The notes under the pieces are model-generated. The model had not been told where the DNA came from. It saw only the letters and a program-made list of their open reading frames with translations, and did not search any database. Made by a program: the position numbers and the translations under genes. From Pseudodesulfovibrio tunisiensis (GTDB taxonomy: Bacteria; Desulfobacterota; Desulfovibrionia; Desulfovibrionales; Desulfovibrionaceae): 64,000 nucleotides of DNA. Positions 7,686 to 16,045 of the stretch are shown one piece after another (within the stretch, counting starts at the first letter, position 1; each line of letters opens with the position of its first letter). The stretch is from assembly GCF_022809775.1 (NCBI RefSeq), contig NZ_CP094380.1, forward strand, positions 3,137,501-3,201,500, read 5' to 3'.

Positions 7686-9335
7686 ATGAATCACGAAATT
7701 TTCGGCTGGACCGGCAAGGTCCTGCACATTGACCTGACGACCCGGGAAATCCGGGTGGAACAGCCGGACATGGACCTGTACCGCGAGTTTCTCGGCGGAC
7801 GGGGCATGGCCGGGCACTTTCTGCGGCCGCACTGCGACCGGGATTGGAACGATCCCGCCATGCCCGTGCTCGTGTTTGCCGGGTCGTTGACCGGAACGGA
7901 TGCGCCTGCGTCCAGCCGGTGCTGCATCATGTCACGTTCTCCGTTGACCGGAACCGTGGCCGATGCCACCGTGGGCGGCAGGCTGGGCACGGAAATCAAA
8001 CATGCGGGCTGGGACGGCCTGATCCTGACCGGACAGGCTGACGCGCCGTGCGGCGTGATTGTCGAGGACCGCAAGGTGCGTCTTGTCGAGGCTGCGCACC
8101 TGTGGGGGCGCGAGGTGCCGGATTTGTTCCGGGAACTGGAAGCCCGTGCGCCTGCGGATGCGTCCGTGTCCTGCATTGGACCGGCAGCGATCAACGGTTC
8201 CCCGCTGGCCGGGATCACGGTCGATCGTCGTCATTTTTCCGGACGCGGCGGACTGGGATTGAGCCTTGCCGCAAAAAACATGCTTTATCTCGCGGTGTGC
8301 GGTACCGGACGCGTGGCCGTGCGCAATCCCATGGCTCTGGCCAGTGCGCGCGAGGACATCCTGCGGCTTTCCGCTGCCTCGCCCGTGCTCATGGGCAGGC
8401 ACGGCTTTTCCAACTGGGGCACGGCTGCCCTGTGCGACCTGACTGCCTCCCGGCGCATGATGCCCACGGACAACTTTTCCCGCACCTTTTTCCCGGCGGC
8501 TGCCTCGTGCAATGCTCCGGCCATGCACGCCCGGTACGATTCCCGCGCGTTCGGCTGTCCGGGCTGTCATGTGAACTGCAAGCGCGAGTCCGCGGATGGC
8601 CGCGTACTGCCCGAGTTCGACGCGCTGTCCCACTTCACGGCCCTGATCTGCAATGATGACCTTGAGCTGGCTGTGGATGCTGTCTCCCTGTGCCGCAAGC
8701 TGGGCCTGGACCCGGTTTCCGTGGCCGGGACTCTGGCCTGCCTTCGGGAAATGGACGGCGCGGATTTCGACCGCGAAACCCTGATTGCCCGCATTCGGGA
8801 AATGGCCGAGGGCGGCGATCTGGGGCAGGGGGCTCTGCATTTTGCCGAGACCTGCGGCAGGCCGGAATTTGCCATGGCAGTCAAGGGGCTGGAACTGCCT
8901 GCGTTTGACCCGCGTGGCGCGCATGGGCTGGCTTTGGCCTATGCCGTGTCCACGCGCGGCGGCTGCCATTCCCGGGCTTTTCCCGTGAGTCACGAGGTGT
9001 TGCGCAAGCCGGTTGCCACGGACCGCTTTTCCTTCATTGGCAAGGCGCCCATGATCAAGGGAGCCGAAGACCTGTACGCGGCTGCCGAATCCCTGATCGC
9101 CTGCAACCACATGTTCCTCTCCTCGGGCATGGAGGAGTACGCCCGGGCGTTTTCCGCCGTGACCGGCATGGCCGTCTCGGGCGTGGACCTGCTCCGGGCC
9201 GGGGAGCGCATCGTGTACAATGAACGGATCATGAACGCGATGAACGGATTCGCGGCCTGCGACGACGATCTGCCCGAACGTTTTTCTCTCGGAACCCGGC
9301 ACGTCCGGGGCCGGAATCGAAGTGCGGCCCATTGA
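7686..9335 (+). CDS. Aldehyde ferredoxin oxidoreductase, frame disrupted near C-terminus
   Basis: Tungsten- or molybdenum-pterin enzyme oxidising aldehydes to acids with ferredoxin as acceptor. The N-terminal AOR domain begins GWTGKVLHIDLTTREI and has the GGRG segment near residue 38. The [4Fe-4S] ligands are present: Cys291, Cys294 and Cys298 in CPGCHVNC, and a fourth Cys473 in LIACNHM. The frame is normal up to about residue 532 (DDDLPERF) and then reads 17 unrelated residues to a stop at 9335. The expected C-terminal segment (YYAVRGLDEQG...) continues in the +1 frame to TGA 9450. Removing one T from TTTTT (9281-9285) restores a continuous gene of about 587 residues. The lesion may be real, a homopolymer sequencing error, or a +1 slip site. 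It is coupled to the aldolase-like gene downstream. Confidence 0.88.
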   Translation: MNHEIFGWTGKVLHIDLTTREIRVEQPDMDLYREFLGGRGMAGHFLRPHCDRDWNDPAMPVLVFAGSLTGTDAPASSRCCIMSRSPLTGTVADATVGGRLGTEIKHAGWDGLILTGQADAPCGVIVEDRKVRLVEAAHLWGREVPDLFRELEARAPADASVSCIGPAAINGSPLAGITVDRRHFSGRGGLGLSLAAKNMLYLAVCGTGRVAVRNPMALASAREDILRLSAASPVLMGRHGFSNWGTAALCDLTASRRMMPTDNFSRTFFPAAASCNAPAMHARYDSRAFGCPGCHVNCKRESADGRVLPEFDALSHFTALICNDDLELAVDAVSLCRKLGLDPVSVAGTLACLREMDGADFDRETLIARIREMAEGGDLGQGALHFAETCGRPEFAMAVKGLELPAFDPRGAHGLALAYAVSTRGGCHSRAFPVSHEVLRKPVATDRFSFIGKAPMIKGAEDLYAAAESLIACNHMFLSSGMEEYARAFSAVTGMAVSGVDLLRAGERIVYNERIMNAMNGFAACDDDLPERFSLGTRHVRGRNRSAAH

Positions 9336-9450
9336 CCGGGACGCATTTCTGCGGGCTCGGAAAACGTATTATGCGGTGCGCGGGCTGGACGAACAGGGCG
9401 TGCCCGTGCGCGAGACTGCCGAACGACTTGGATTGGAGTGGAACGAATGA
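9286..9450 (+). other. Out-of-frame C-terminal segment of the AOR gene
   Basis: This stretch encodes the conserved AOR tail in the frame +1 to the main reading frame, including AFLRARKTYYAVRGLDEQG and AERLGLEWNE, and stops with TGA at 9450. That stop overlaps the next ATG as ATGA at 9447. The intact tail and the perfect ATGA overlap argue that the full-length AOR is, or very recently was, made from both frames. Confidence 0.8.
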
Positions 9451-10613
9451 AGACCATGTGCGACACGTACGCGCGCAAGCTCGTGACCCGGGGACTGGTT
9501 TTGGAAGACGACGTGCTCGTGGCCGGAACCGATGCGGAACTGGTGTGGAACCGCGAGGACCCGCGCACTGCGGAGCTGGAAACGGCAATGGCGGAGATCG
9601 GGGCAGGCTCGCTGGTCTTTGCCCGGCCTGCCGAGCCGTTTTGCACCATCATGGAATTCCTGTGTGCCCGCAGCCGGAAATCCGTGAAGCCGCGTGATAC
9701 CGAGACCCGGACCTTTCTGCATGACATCCCCATTGTGCGTGAGTTTTCTGCCGAGGCCCTTGCCAGGGGACTGTCCCGACGCAAGGCCGTGCTCATTCCG
9801 GGCCACGGCATTGCGGCCTGCGGTTCGGTCATGCCGGAACAGGCGTTCGTGTTTTATTCTTCCACCTGCTTTGCGGTTTCCGTGCTCTTCTTTTCGGAAT
9901 ATCTGACCCGGATGCGCATCAGTGCGCTGGACCCGGAATACCGGGCTGCGTTCTGGCGGGCCTGCGCGCATCTGCCCGAGCCGCGCATTGATCTGCCGGA
10001 CCTGCTGCACGGTCCGTTCGAGTCCGAGGATCAGGCCGTGGCCGCCATGACTCAGGCCGGGCGCGCCGTGGTGGAGTATGGTCTGGTGGATTCCTTTTTC
10101 GGCAATGTGTCCTGCCGCGTGGACGACGTGATCCACATCAGCCAGACCGGGAGTTCCCTTGACGAGCTGGAAGGGTGCATCGACCCGTGCCCCATGGACG
10201 GCTCGTCCTGCGCCGGGCTGACCGCGTCCTCGGAACTCACGGCGCACGAGGACGTGTACCGCCGCACCCCGGCCCGCTGCATCCTGCACGGCCACCCGCG
10301 TTTTTCCGTGATCATGTCCATGTACTGCGACCGCGACGACTGCGTGAATCGGGACGCCTGCCACATCCATTGCACGGAAAAGCGGTTTGTGGGCGATGCG
10401 CCCGTCGTGCCCGGCGAGGTCGGCACCGGCCCCACGGGACTGTGCCACACCCTGCCGCCCGCACTGGAAAGACACGACGCGGCCATCGTGCTCGGCCACG
10501 GCGTGTTCGCCACAGCCCGGACCGATTTCAACGACGCGTTCCGCACCCTGCTGGAAACCGAGAACGCCAGCCGCGAGGCCTATTTCGAACTGGTAAGGTC
10601 GTTCGGCGGGTAG
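9447..10613 (+). CDS. Class II aldolase/adducin family protein, double domain
   Basis: A 388-residue protein with two aldolase-II-like halves. The N-terminal half (about 1-175) has a single GHG motif (IPGHGIA) and looks degenerate. The C-terminal half (about 190-388) retains the zinc-site histidines of the fuculose-phosphate aldolase fold: His281 and His283 in LHGHP and His351 in LGHGVF. A Cys-rich insertion between about 300 and 315 (CDRDDC...DACHIHC) could bind another metal and is unusual for this family. The ATG at 9447 overlaps the AOR stop, so the two genes are translationally coupled, suggesting that the protein makes or handles the aldehyde oxidised by AOR. This functional link is inference. 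Substrate unknown. Confidence 0.8.
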   Translation: MKTMCDTYARKLVTRGLVLEDDVLVAGTDAELVWNREDPRTAELETAMAEIGAGSLVFARPAEPFCTIMEFLCARSRKSVKPRDTETRTFLHDIPIVREFSAEALARGLSRRKAVLIPGHGIAACGSVMPEQAFVFYSSTCFAVSVLFFSEYLTRMRISALDPEYRAAFWRACAHLPEPRIDLPDLLHGPFESEDQAVAAMTQAGRAVVEYGLVDSFFGNVSCRVDDVIHISQTGSSLDELEGCIDPCPMDGSSCAGLTASSELTAHEDVYRRTPARCILHGHPRFSVIMSMYCDRDDCVNRDACHIHCTEKRFVGDAPVVPGEVGTGPTGLCHTLPPALERHDAAIVLGHGVFATARTDFNDAFRTLLETENASREAYFELVRSFGG

Positions 10614-10670
10614 GGGGCTTGTAGCGGCTCTTGTCAAAGTCTGGTCGGATGTTTGACGAAGCAATGTGAA

Positions 10671-10709
10671 AAAAGGGACGGCAGGACAAAAGTCCTGCCG
10701 TCCCTTTTT
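10671..10709. terminator. Rho-independent terminator, bidirectional
   Basis: Seventeen-bp perfect stem (10671-10687 with 10692-10708) around an AAAA loop, flanked by A-tract and T-tract. It lies between the convergent aldolase-like gene and the flavodoxin-like gene, so it can serve both. Confidence 0.9.
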
Positions 10710-10735
10710 CAATGGAGGAGAGAAAGTTCGGAAAA

Positions 10736-11311
10736 TCAGGCGTGGAGTTTCTTGAGCAGCCAGGCCATGTTTTGGCCGAGGGTCTTCATGGTTTCCAGAC
10801 CTTCGGCATCCTGCTGCACCTCGCCCTTGTTCATGCCGATGCCCATGTTCCAGTAGCGGGAGCCGGGCACGATCATCTGTTCGATGAAGAAGAAGGTGTT
10901 CAGGGCATTGAAGGTCTGCATGGCCCCGCCGCGACGGCAGGCAACCACGGCCGCGCCCACCTTGCGGGCGAACATGCTGTCGTTGGCAAGGGCCACCATG
11001 CCCGCACGGTCGATGAGCGCCTTCATTTCCGTGCTCACGTTGCCGAAATACGTGGGTGAGCCCAGAATGATGCCGTCAGCCTCGTCCATGCGTGTGATGC
11101 AGTCGTTCATGAAATCCCTGGTCACAGCGCATCGGCGATCCCGGTTTTCAAAACATTTGCTGCACGCGATGCAGCCGTCCATGCGTTTGCCGGACAGTTC
11201 CACCAGTTCGGTTTCAATGCCTTCGGCCTCCAGCTCCGCGAACACCATGCGGATCATGTCCGCGGTATTGCCGCCCTTGCGGGCGCTTCCGTTGAATGCA
11301 ACGACTTTCAT
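10736..11311 (-). CDS. NADPH-dependent FMN reductase-like / flavodoxin-fold protein
   Basis: A 191-residue flavodoxin-fold oxidoreductase. It starts with the FMN phosphate-binding loop FNGSARKGGNTADM (residues 5-18), has a second flavin contact region GSPTYFGNVSTEMKALIDR (about 84-102), and a mid-chain CIACSKCF pair of cysteines typical of the iron-sulfur-flavoprotein/NAD(P)H reductase subgroup, although the full compact FeS motif is not evident. AAAGGAG lies five bases before the ATG. It is the last gene of a minus-strand set with a decayed monooxygenase and a nitroreductase, under a divergent HxlR-type regulator. This suggests a response to quinones, nitro compounds or other electrophiles. 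Confidence 0.85.
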   Translation of the reverse strand: MKVVAFNGSARKGGNTADMIRMVFAELEAEGIETELVELSGKRMDGCIACSKCFENRDRRCAVTRDFMNDCITRMDEADGIILGSPTYFGNVSTEMKALIDRAGMVALANDSMFARKVGAAVVACRRGGAMQTFNALNTFFFIEQMIVPGSRYWNMGIGMNKGEVQQDAEGLETMKTLGQNMAWLLKKLHA

Positions 11312-11335
11312 GTCGGCTCCTTTGCTTTTCGAGAG

Positions 11336-11640
11336 CTACATGTCCAGCTGGGTCCAGATCGAGATCACGGGTTCCCCGGCCAGCACTTTGTCCAGCCTTT
11401 CGCCCAAGACCGGAAATCACGGCTGATCGCAGTGTGCGTTCAGGTCTGATTCGGAACGCCACAGCTCAGGGAGCATGAAGCGGCTCGGATCGTCCGGGCC
11501 GCGTGCATTTCGTGGCGCACGCAACCTGCGTCCTTGCGGCTGTTTGCCACCAGTTCCGCGAACAGGGGCCGGGCTGTGTCCGCCATGCCCGGCCGCACCG
11601 AGAACAGCACGTGGTCCGCGATAATTACTTGTTGCCCCAC
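11336..11640 (-). pseudogene. Antibiotic biosynthesis monooxygenase (ABM, quinol monooxygenase-like), decayed
   Basis: The minus strand encodes an ABM-type dimeric alpha/beta barrel domain in pieces. It reads from GTG 11640 (VIIADHVLFSVRPGMADTAR... AELVANSRKDAGCVRHEMH). At about 11491-11500 the frame must change to continue DDPSRFMLPELWRSESDL. An in-frame TGA then occurs at 11417-11419, after which the expected end LGERLDKVLAGEPVISIW continues to TAG at 11336-11338. At least one frameshift and one nonsense codon are therefore needed to explain it. Each fragment matches the ABM/YgiN pattern in order, so it is a recently inactivated gene rather than chance. The start overlaps the end of the nitroreductase gene. 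Confidence 0.8.
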
Positions 11641-12143
11641 GTGTTGTGATGCACCTTGCTTTCGTCGTATCGATCTTCGGACTTGCGCTCCTGCGCGGGC
11701 CAGCCGATGACCGCGAAACCCAGGGGCATGACATGCTCGGGCAGGTCGAACATGCGGCGGAATCCGTCAAAGCTGTCCTCGCTGGGAAGAATGCCGGTCC
11801 AGACTGCGCCCAGTCCCTTGGCGTGCGCAGCCAGCAGCAGGTTCTGCATGGCTGCGGAGCAGTCCTGCATCCAGTATCCCGGATATTTTTCCAGATTCCG
11901 ATCGCCGCAGACCAGAATGCCCATGGGCGCGTGCCCAGCCATGGCGGCATTGGAATTCAGGTTCTTGATGTTTGCCAGTTTTTCGCGATCGTCCACCACG
12001 ACGAATTGCCACGCCTGCGCGTTGCCCGCGCTCGGGGCCATCATGGCCGCGCCCAGAAGATCGCGCACAATCTCCGGGGAAACAGGCTTGTCCTGATATT
12101 TCCGGATGCTTCTGCGGGTGCCCATGGCTTCGAAAACGTCCAT
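11625..12143 (-). CDS. Nitroreductase family protein
   Basis: A 172-residue FMN-dependent nitroreductase-fold enzyme that reduces nitro, quinone or related substrates with NAD(P)H. Family signatures are the N-terminal RRSIRKYQDKPV (residues 10-21) for phosphate binding, APSAGNAQAWQFVVVDD (about 38-54), and the C-terminal GWPAQERK region. The ATG at 12143 was chosen over an upstream in-frame start because GAAGGAG precedes it and family members start at this point. A strong minus-strand promoter lies upstream. It heads an operon with the decayed ABM gene and the flavodoxin-like reductase and is divergent from an HxlR-type regulator, the usual arrangement for redox- or electrophile-responsive control. 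Confidence 0.9.
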   Translation of the reverse strand: MDVFEAMGTRRSIRKYQDKPVSPEIVRDLLGAAMMAPSAGNAQAWQFVVVDDREKLANIKNLNSNAAMAGHAPMGILVCGDRNLEKYPGYWMQDCSAAMQNLLLAAHAKGLGAVWTGILPSEDSFDGFRRMFDLPEHVMPLGFAVIGWPAQERKSEDRYDESKVHHNTWGNK

Positions 12144-12204
12144 GTCATTTCTCCTTCGTAGTGAGTGAATGTTGTCTGACTTTACGCTGACAATCTTTTC
12201 TGAC

Positions 12205-12251
12205 ATTATAGCAGAAATATCAAGTACGCACCAATTTGTGCTGTAGGCACC
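12205..12251 (-). promoter_or_regulatory. Nitroreductase promoter with flanking direct repeats (HxlR operator candidate)
   Basis: On the minus strand, TTGGTG (12229-12234), an 18-base spacer and a perfect TATAAT (12205-12210) form a good promoter. On the plus strand, GTACGCACC (12224-12232) and GTAGGCACC (12243-12251) form a direct repeat 19 bases apart overlapping the -35 box. That position fits an operator for the divergent HxlR-type regulator. The regulator assignment is inference. Confidence 0.6.
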
Positions 12252-12320
12252 TTTTGGAAACCATGTGCGGAATGTCTTTGCGCAAGAACCGCATTTTCAT
12301 GAAAGCTTACGGGAGAGCCC

Positions 12321-12698
12321 ATGTCCGGCAGCACTCTCAAGACCTGCGGGAACAAGAAATATCACTGCACCGTGGAGCTGACGCTTCAGATCATCGGTGG
12401 CAAGTGGAAACCCATCATCATCTATCATCTGGGGCGGGACGGTACGCTCCGTTTTTGCGAACTGAAGCGGACCATTCCCAACATCACCCAGAAGATGCTG
12501 ACGCAGCAGCTCCGGGAACTGGAGGCGGACAACATCGTGCATCGCGAAGTCTATGCCCAGGTGCCGCCTCGTGTGGAGTATTCCCTGACGCCGACCGGGG
12601 AAAGCGTGCTCCCGGTCGTCCATCAGTTGTGCGAGTGGGGGCGGATGTACGAAGAGGCCATGGCCGGGCTTGTGCGGGAACACGCCGAAGCCGTATAA
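12321..12698 (+). CDS. HxlR family winged-helix transcriptional regulator
   Basis: A 125-residue winged helix-turn-helix protein. The HxlR signature [14 protein letters not shown] (residues 24-37) and [24 protein letters not shown] (43-67, recognition helix region) are clear, followed by the wing [14 protein letters not shown]. It has cysteines near residues 9, 16 and 45. An N-terminal cysteine is the redox/electrophile sensor in HypR/YodB-type members, so Cys9 or Cys16 could act in this way. It is divergent from the nitroreductase operon and probably controls it and itself through the shared 177-base region. Confidence 0.9.
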   Translation: MSGSTLKTCGNKKYHCTVELTLQIIGGKWKPIIIYHLGRDGTLRFCELKRTIPNITQKMLTQQLRELEADNIVHREVYAQVPPRVEYSLTPTGESVLPVVHQLCEWGRMYEEAMAGLVREHAEAV

Positions 12699-12792
12699 CT
12701 GCGCCAATGGTTATTTTTTGCAATCATTCCCTTTTCCTGCCCGGTAAATGGCGGTATTTCACTGTGGTCAGTGACTGAAAGGCACACGAACA

Positions 12793-14784
12793 ATGACCAC
12801 GGGAAAAGACATGAAATCCATACGCGCGGCAGTGGAGGCCGGATTCGCGGCCCTGCAAGGGGATCGCTCGTCTCCCTCGCTCGACGAACTGCGCGCGCTC
12901 AAGGCGAATCTGGATGACTACCGCGTTGCCGTGGAATCCCGGGAGGAGGGGCTGCGCAGCACCCTGACCAGCCTTGTGGACGACATGGGCCGCACCAGCG
13001 AAAAGCTGACCGAAACCGGCCTGCGTCTGGAGGGCATTCTGGAGGCAGCCGAGGACGTGGCCTTTGTCATCCATCGCGACGACGATACCGGCGGGATCAT
13101 CGAATTCAGCGCCGGGGCGCAGCATATTTTCGGCTATGCCCGCGACGAGATTCTGGGCTGTTCCGTGAACGTCCTGTGTGCGGAAGGCGGGCCGGGAAAA
13201 CACGGGGATTGCGGAAGCGGCATGTCCGCCAACCGGGCAAGGTTCCGGCGCAGGAGCGGCGAGATTTTTCCGGGCCTGTATTCCCTGCATCAGCTCAGGA
13301 AGGGCGAGGGCCAGAGTCTGGGCAGTCTGCTCATCGTGCTGGACGTGTCCAAGCGCGAACTCGCCGAGCGCGTGCTGCGCGAAACCCAGCAGCAGTACAA
13401 GGCTCTGCTCACGGCATCGCCCATTTCCATCATGGCCTTTGACGCGCAGGGCACCATCACGCTGGTCAATGACTGGCACCTGCACCGCATCGACAGGGAT
13501 CGGCTTTCTCCGGAATTCTACATAGGCAAGAAACTGTGGGACATCCCGGGCGTGATCCGCGCCGGACTGGGCGAGCGGCTCAGGGGCGTGCTGCGTGGAC
13601 GAACCGTGTCTCTGGAGGACGTGATCATTCCGGCCTTCGGCGACAGGGAGGAGGTCTGCCAGAATTTCCGCTGCGCTCCGGTCATGGAGGGCGATGCGGT
13701 CACGGGCGGCATTCTCATTCGCGAGGACGTGACCCGGCGCAAGCGTACCGAGCGCGACCTCAAGCTGCTCATCGACAGTTCTCCCATCACCATCGTCAAG
13801 CTGGAGCTGACCCCGCACGGCAGGATCATCCGTTCCCTGAACCCGGCCGGGCTGGAAATGTTCGGCAGGCAGGCCCTTGGCCGTCCCCTGTCCGATTACG
13901 TGACCCGGCTGGAAACAGGCCCGGTGTCCGCTCCGGTGCCCGAGGAGTCCTGCGAGGTGCTGTCCCCGCGTGGCAGGCTGCTGGCCGTGCGCACCCGGCA
14001 CAGACCCAGCCCGGAATACGAGATTCAGGCCATCATGGACGTGACCGACCTGTTGCGGGCCAAGAAGGCGGCCGAGGACGCGAGTCAGGCCAAGAGCGAT
14101 TTTCTGGCCAATATCAGCCATGAAATCCGCACTCCGCTCAACGGGCTGCTTGGCATGCTTCAGCTTTTCAAGGATTCCGAGCTGCCCGGGGACCTTGCGG
14201 AAATGGCGGATTACGCCTTTGATTCCGCGCGCAGTCTGCTGATTCTGCTCAACGATATTCTCGACTTTTCCGTTGTCGAGGCCCGGGCCGTGGAACTTGA
14301 CGAAAAACCCGTGAATCTTGCCGGGATCGTGGACGTGGTGATCGGGCCCTACAGTCTGGAGGCCTCGTCCAAGGGGGTGGCCCTGAGCTGGCTTGCGGAT
14401 GCGTCCCTGCCGCAGGAGGTGTGCGCGGATGCGCGGCGGCTGCGGCAGGTGCTGTTTCATCTGGTGGGCAATGCCATGAAATTCACGGATGCCGGGGACG
14501 TTTCGGTGAGCGCCTGTCTGCTGCCCGCCACGGTGCGTGGTCGCAGAGGCAAGCTGCTGTTTCTTGTGCGGGATTCGGGCATCGGCATTTCCCCGGACAA
14601 GCTGGGCGTGATCTTCGAGCTGTTCCGGCAGGGCGACGGATCGCGTACGCGTCGCCACGGCGGGACCGGCATCGGGCTGTCTCTGGTCAGGCGGTTCGTG
14701 CAGGCCATGAACGGCACGGTCTGCATCAGCACCGAACCCGGGCAAGGCACGGAGATTGCCTTTACCGTGGAAGTGGGCCTGTGA
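12793..14784 (+). CDS. Cytoplasmic multi-PAS sensor histidine kinase
   Basis: A 663-residue sensor kinase without predicted membrane segments or signal peptide. Domains in order: an N-terminal coiled coil (about 20-75), PAS-like domain 1 (75-175), PAS 2 (200-310), PAS 3 (325-420), HisKA with the H-box FLANISHEIRTPLNG at about 437-452 (phospho-acceptor near 443), and a HATPase domain with DSGIGISPDKLG and GTGIGLSL. It has no receiver domain, and no response regulator gene is adjacent, so it is an orphan. The signal is therefore cytoplasmic or diffusible. A weak GAAAGG precedes the ATG. It follows the HxlR gene by about 95 bases; co-transcription is possible but unproven. Confidence 0.9.
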   Translation: MTTGKDMKSIRAAVEAGFAALQGDRSSPSLDELRALKANLDDYRVAVESREEGLRSTLTSLVDDMGRTSEKLTETGLRLEGILEAAEDVAFVIHRDDDTGGIIEFSAGAQHIFGYARDEILGCSVNVLCAEGGPGKHGDCGSGMSANRARFRRRSGEIFPGLYSLHQLRKGEGQSLGSLLIVLDVSKRELAERVLRETQQQYKALLTASPISIMAFDAQGTITLVNDWHLHRIDRDRLSPEFYIGKKLWDIPGVIRAGLGERLRGVLRGRTVSLEDVIIPAFGDREEVCQNFRCAPVMEGDAVTGGILIREDVTRRKRTERDLKLLIDSSPITIVKLELTPHGRIIRSLNPAGLEMFGRQALGRPLSDYVTRLETGPVSAPVPEESCEVLSPRGRLLAVRTRHRPSPEYEIQAIMDVTDLLRAKKAAEDASQAKSDFLANISHEIRTPLNGLLGMLQLFKDSELPGDLAEMADYAFDSARSLLILLNDILDFSVVEARAVELDEKPVNLAGIVDVVIGPYSLEASSKGVALSWLADASLPQEVCADARRLRQVLFHLVGNAMKFTDAGDVSVSACLLPATVRGRRGKLLFLVRDSGIGISPDKLGVIFELFRQGDGSRTRRHGGTGIGLSLVRRFVQAMNGTVCISTEPGQGTEIAFTVEVGL

Positions 14785-14813
14785 TCCGGCCCGATTCCCT
14801 CTGTATTCCGGTT

Positions 14814-14842
14814 TTGAAAATCGCAGGCGAACCGTGTATGAT
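14814..14842 (+). promoter_or_regulatory. Putative sigma70 promoter
   Basis: TTGAAA (14814-14819), a 17-base spacer and TATGAT (14837-14842) lie about 40 bases before the ATG at 14882. This is one of the best sigma70-type matches in the window. Confidence 0.65.
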
Positions 14843-14881
14843 TCGGCCCTTCGACAACCCATTCAGCCTCAAGAGGTATGC

Positions 14882-15427
14882 ATGCCATCCATTGACCGGG
14901 TTCAATTCCGGCTTGTCGACGTGTCGGCGGGCTGGCTTGAAGTGTGCCTGAACCTGAACGATACCGCGTATGACCTGAGCGTTTCCAGCGCCCTGTCCGA
15001 ACCGCTCCGCGACCTGTTTCAGGGCCTTCTGGACCTGCGTCAGGCGCGGGACGACGAATATCGTCATCTGGAATTCGAGTGGGTGGGCGAAGGCTGGATG
15101 TACGAATGGACCCTGACTCCGCTGGAAAACGACATGGTCCGTGCCCGGGTGGCCTTTTCCGGCCAGCGCACCGAGGGCGGCAAGGTGTTTCCGGTCTGGA
15201 ATCTGCAATTTTCGCTGGGCTGGGAAGATTTCGCGGCACAGGCTCTGGAGCAGGGCGCGGGACTGCTGCGCGCCCACGGGTTTGCGGGTTATCTGGAGCG
15301 CTGGGGCAAGGATTTTCCGGCCGGACAGATGGTCCGTCTCGGCCACGCCCTGCACGGTCTGGATGCGGGCATCGAGGATTTCGATCGCGAACTGACCTAC
15401 ATTTCTTCAGCCGGAGCACAGGCATGA
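14882..15427 (+). CDS. Hypothetical protein, co-expressed with YjbQ
   Basis: A 181-residue soluble acidic protein with many aromatic residues (for example [12 protein letters not shown] near residues 62-73). It shows no signal peptide, no TM helix and no recognised catalytic motif. The pattern of alternating hydrophobic strands in the first 120 residues and helices afterwards suggests a beta-rich domain with a helical end. AAGAGG precedes the ATG and a good promoter sits upstream. Its TGA overlaps the next ATG (ATGA at 15424), so it is translationally coupled to the YjbQ-family gene. I do not recognise the family and assign no function. Confidence 0.75.
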   Translation: MPSIDRVQFRLVDVSAGWLEVCLNLNDTAYDLSVSSALSEPLRDLFQGLLDLRQARDDEYRHLEFEWVGEGWMYEWTLTPLENDMVRARVAFSGQRTEGGKVFPVWNLQFSLGWEDFAAQALEQGAGLLRAHGFAGYLERWGKDFPAGQMVRLGHALHGLDAGIEDFDRELTYISSAGAQA

Positions 15428-15840
15428 AGTCGTATCGCAAGGAACTTTGGTTCGAGATCCCCTCGCGCCGGGGATTCGTGAACATCACCCCGGACGTGGA
15501 GGCCTGCCTGCGCGAATCCGGCATCCGGGAGGGGCTGTGTCTGGTCAACGCCATGCATATCACGGCCTCGGTCTTCATCAATGATGACGAGTCCGGCCTG
15601 CATCACGACTACGAGGTCTGGCTGGAAAGGCTCGCCCCGCATGAGCCCGTGAGCCAGTACCGCCACAACGGGTACGAGGACAACGCCGACGCGCACATGA
15701 AGCGTCAGGTCATGGGCCGGGAAGTGGTGGTGGCCGTAACCGAAGGCAGGCTGGACTTCGGTACGTGGGAGCAGATTTTCTACGGCGAGTTCGACGGCAG
15801 GCGGCGCAAGCGCGTGCTTGTCAAGATCATCGGGGAATAG
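15424..15840 (+). CDS. YjbQ (UPF0047) family protein
   Basis: A 138-residue member of the YjbQ/UPF0047 family, small trimeric proteins for which a weak thiamine-phosphate synthase-like activity has been reported. The family core is visible: [20 protein letters not shown] (residues 33-52), in which the conserved His contributes to the active-site cleft, then [20 protein letters not shown] (about 78-97) and a terminal [17 protein letters not shown]. Length is normal. The start overlaps the stop of the preceding hypothetical gene, so the two are made together. The physiological role is unclear in all bacteria. Confidence 0.9.
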   Translation: MKSYRKELWFEIPSRRGFVNITPDVEACLRESGIREGLCLVNAMHITASVFINDDESGLHHDYEVWLERLAPHEPVSQYRHNGYEDNADAHMKRQVMGREVVVAVTEGRLDFGTWEQIFYGEFDGRRRKRVLVKIIGE

Positions 15841-15957
15841 CCGACCGTGCGCCCGGCAGGCGCGAAAAATCCTCAAGACCGGACTTGACCCTGCATCGAA
15901 ACAGGCATATTGCCTGCTCTCTTTGCTGTCATTTTTCCGGTTTCGGGCCATCTATCA

Positions 15958-15986
15958 TTGCCCGAACCGCAATCCGCGTGCATACT
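15958..15986 (+). promoter_or_regulatory. Putative promoter of the SLOG-like gene
   Basis: TTGCCC (15958-15963), a 17-base spacer and CATACT (15981-15986) lie about 60 bases upstream of the ATG at 16046. The -35 hexamer is identical to that before the 1237 gene. Confidence 0.45.
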
Positions 15987-16045
15987 TGACGGTAACGGCA
16001 GGATTGTTGCCGTGATTCCGTATCGCCAATAATCAAGGAGAAGCC

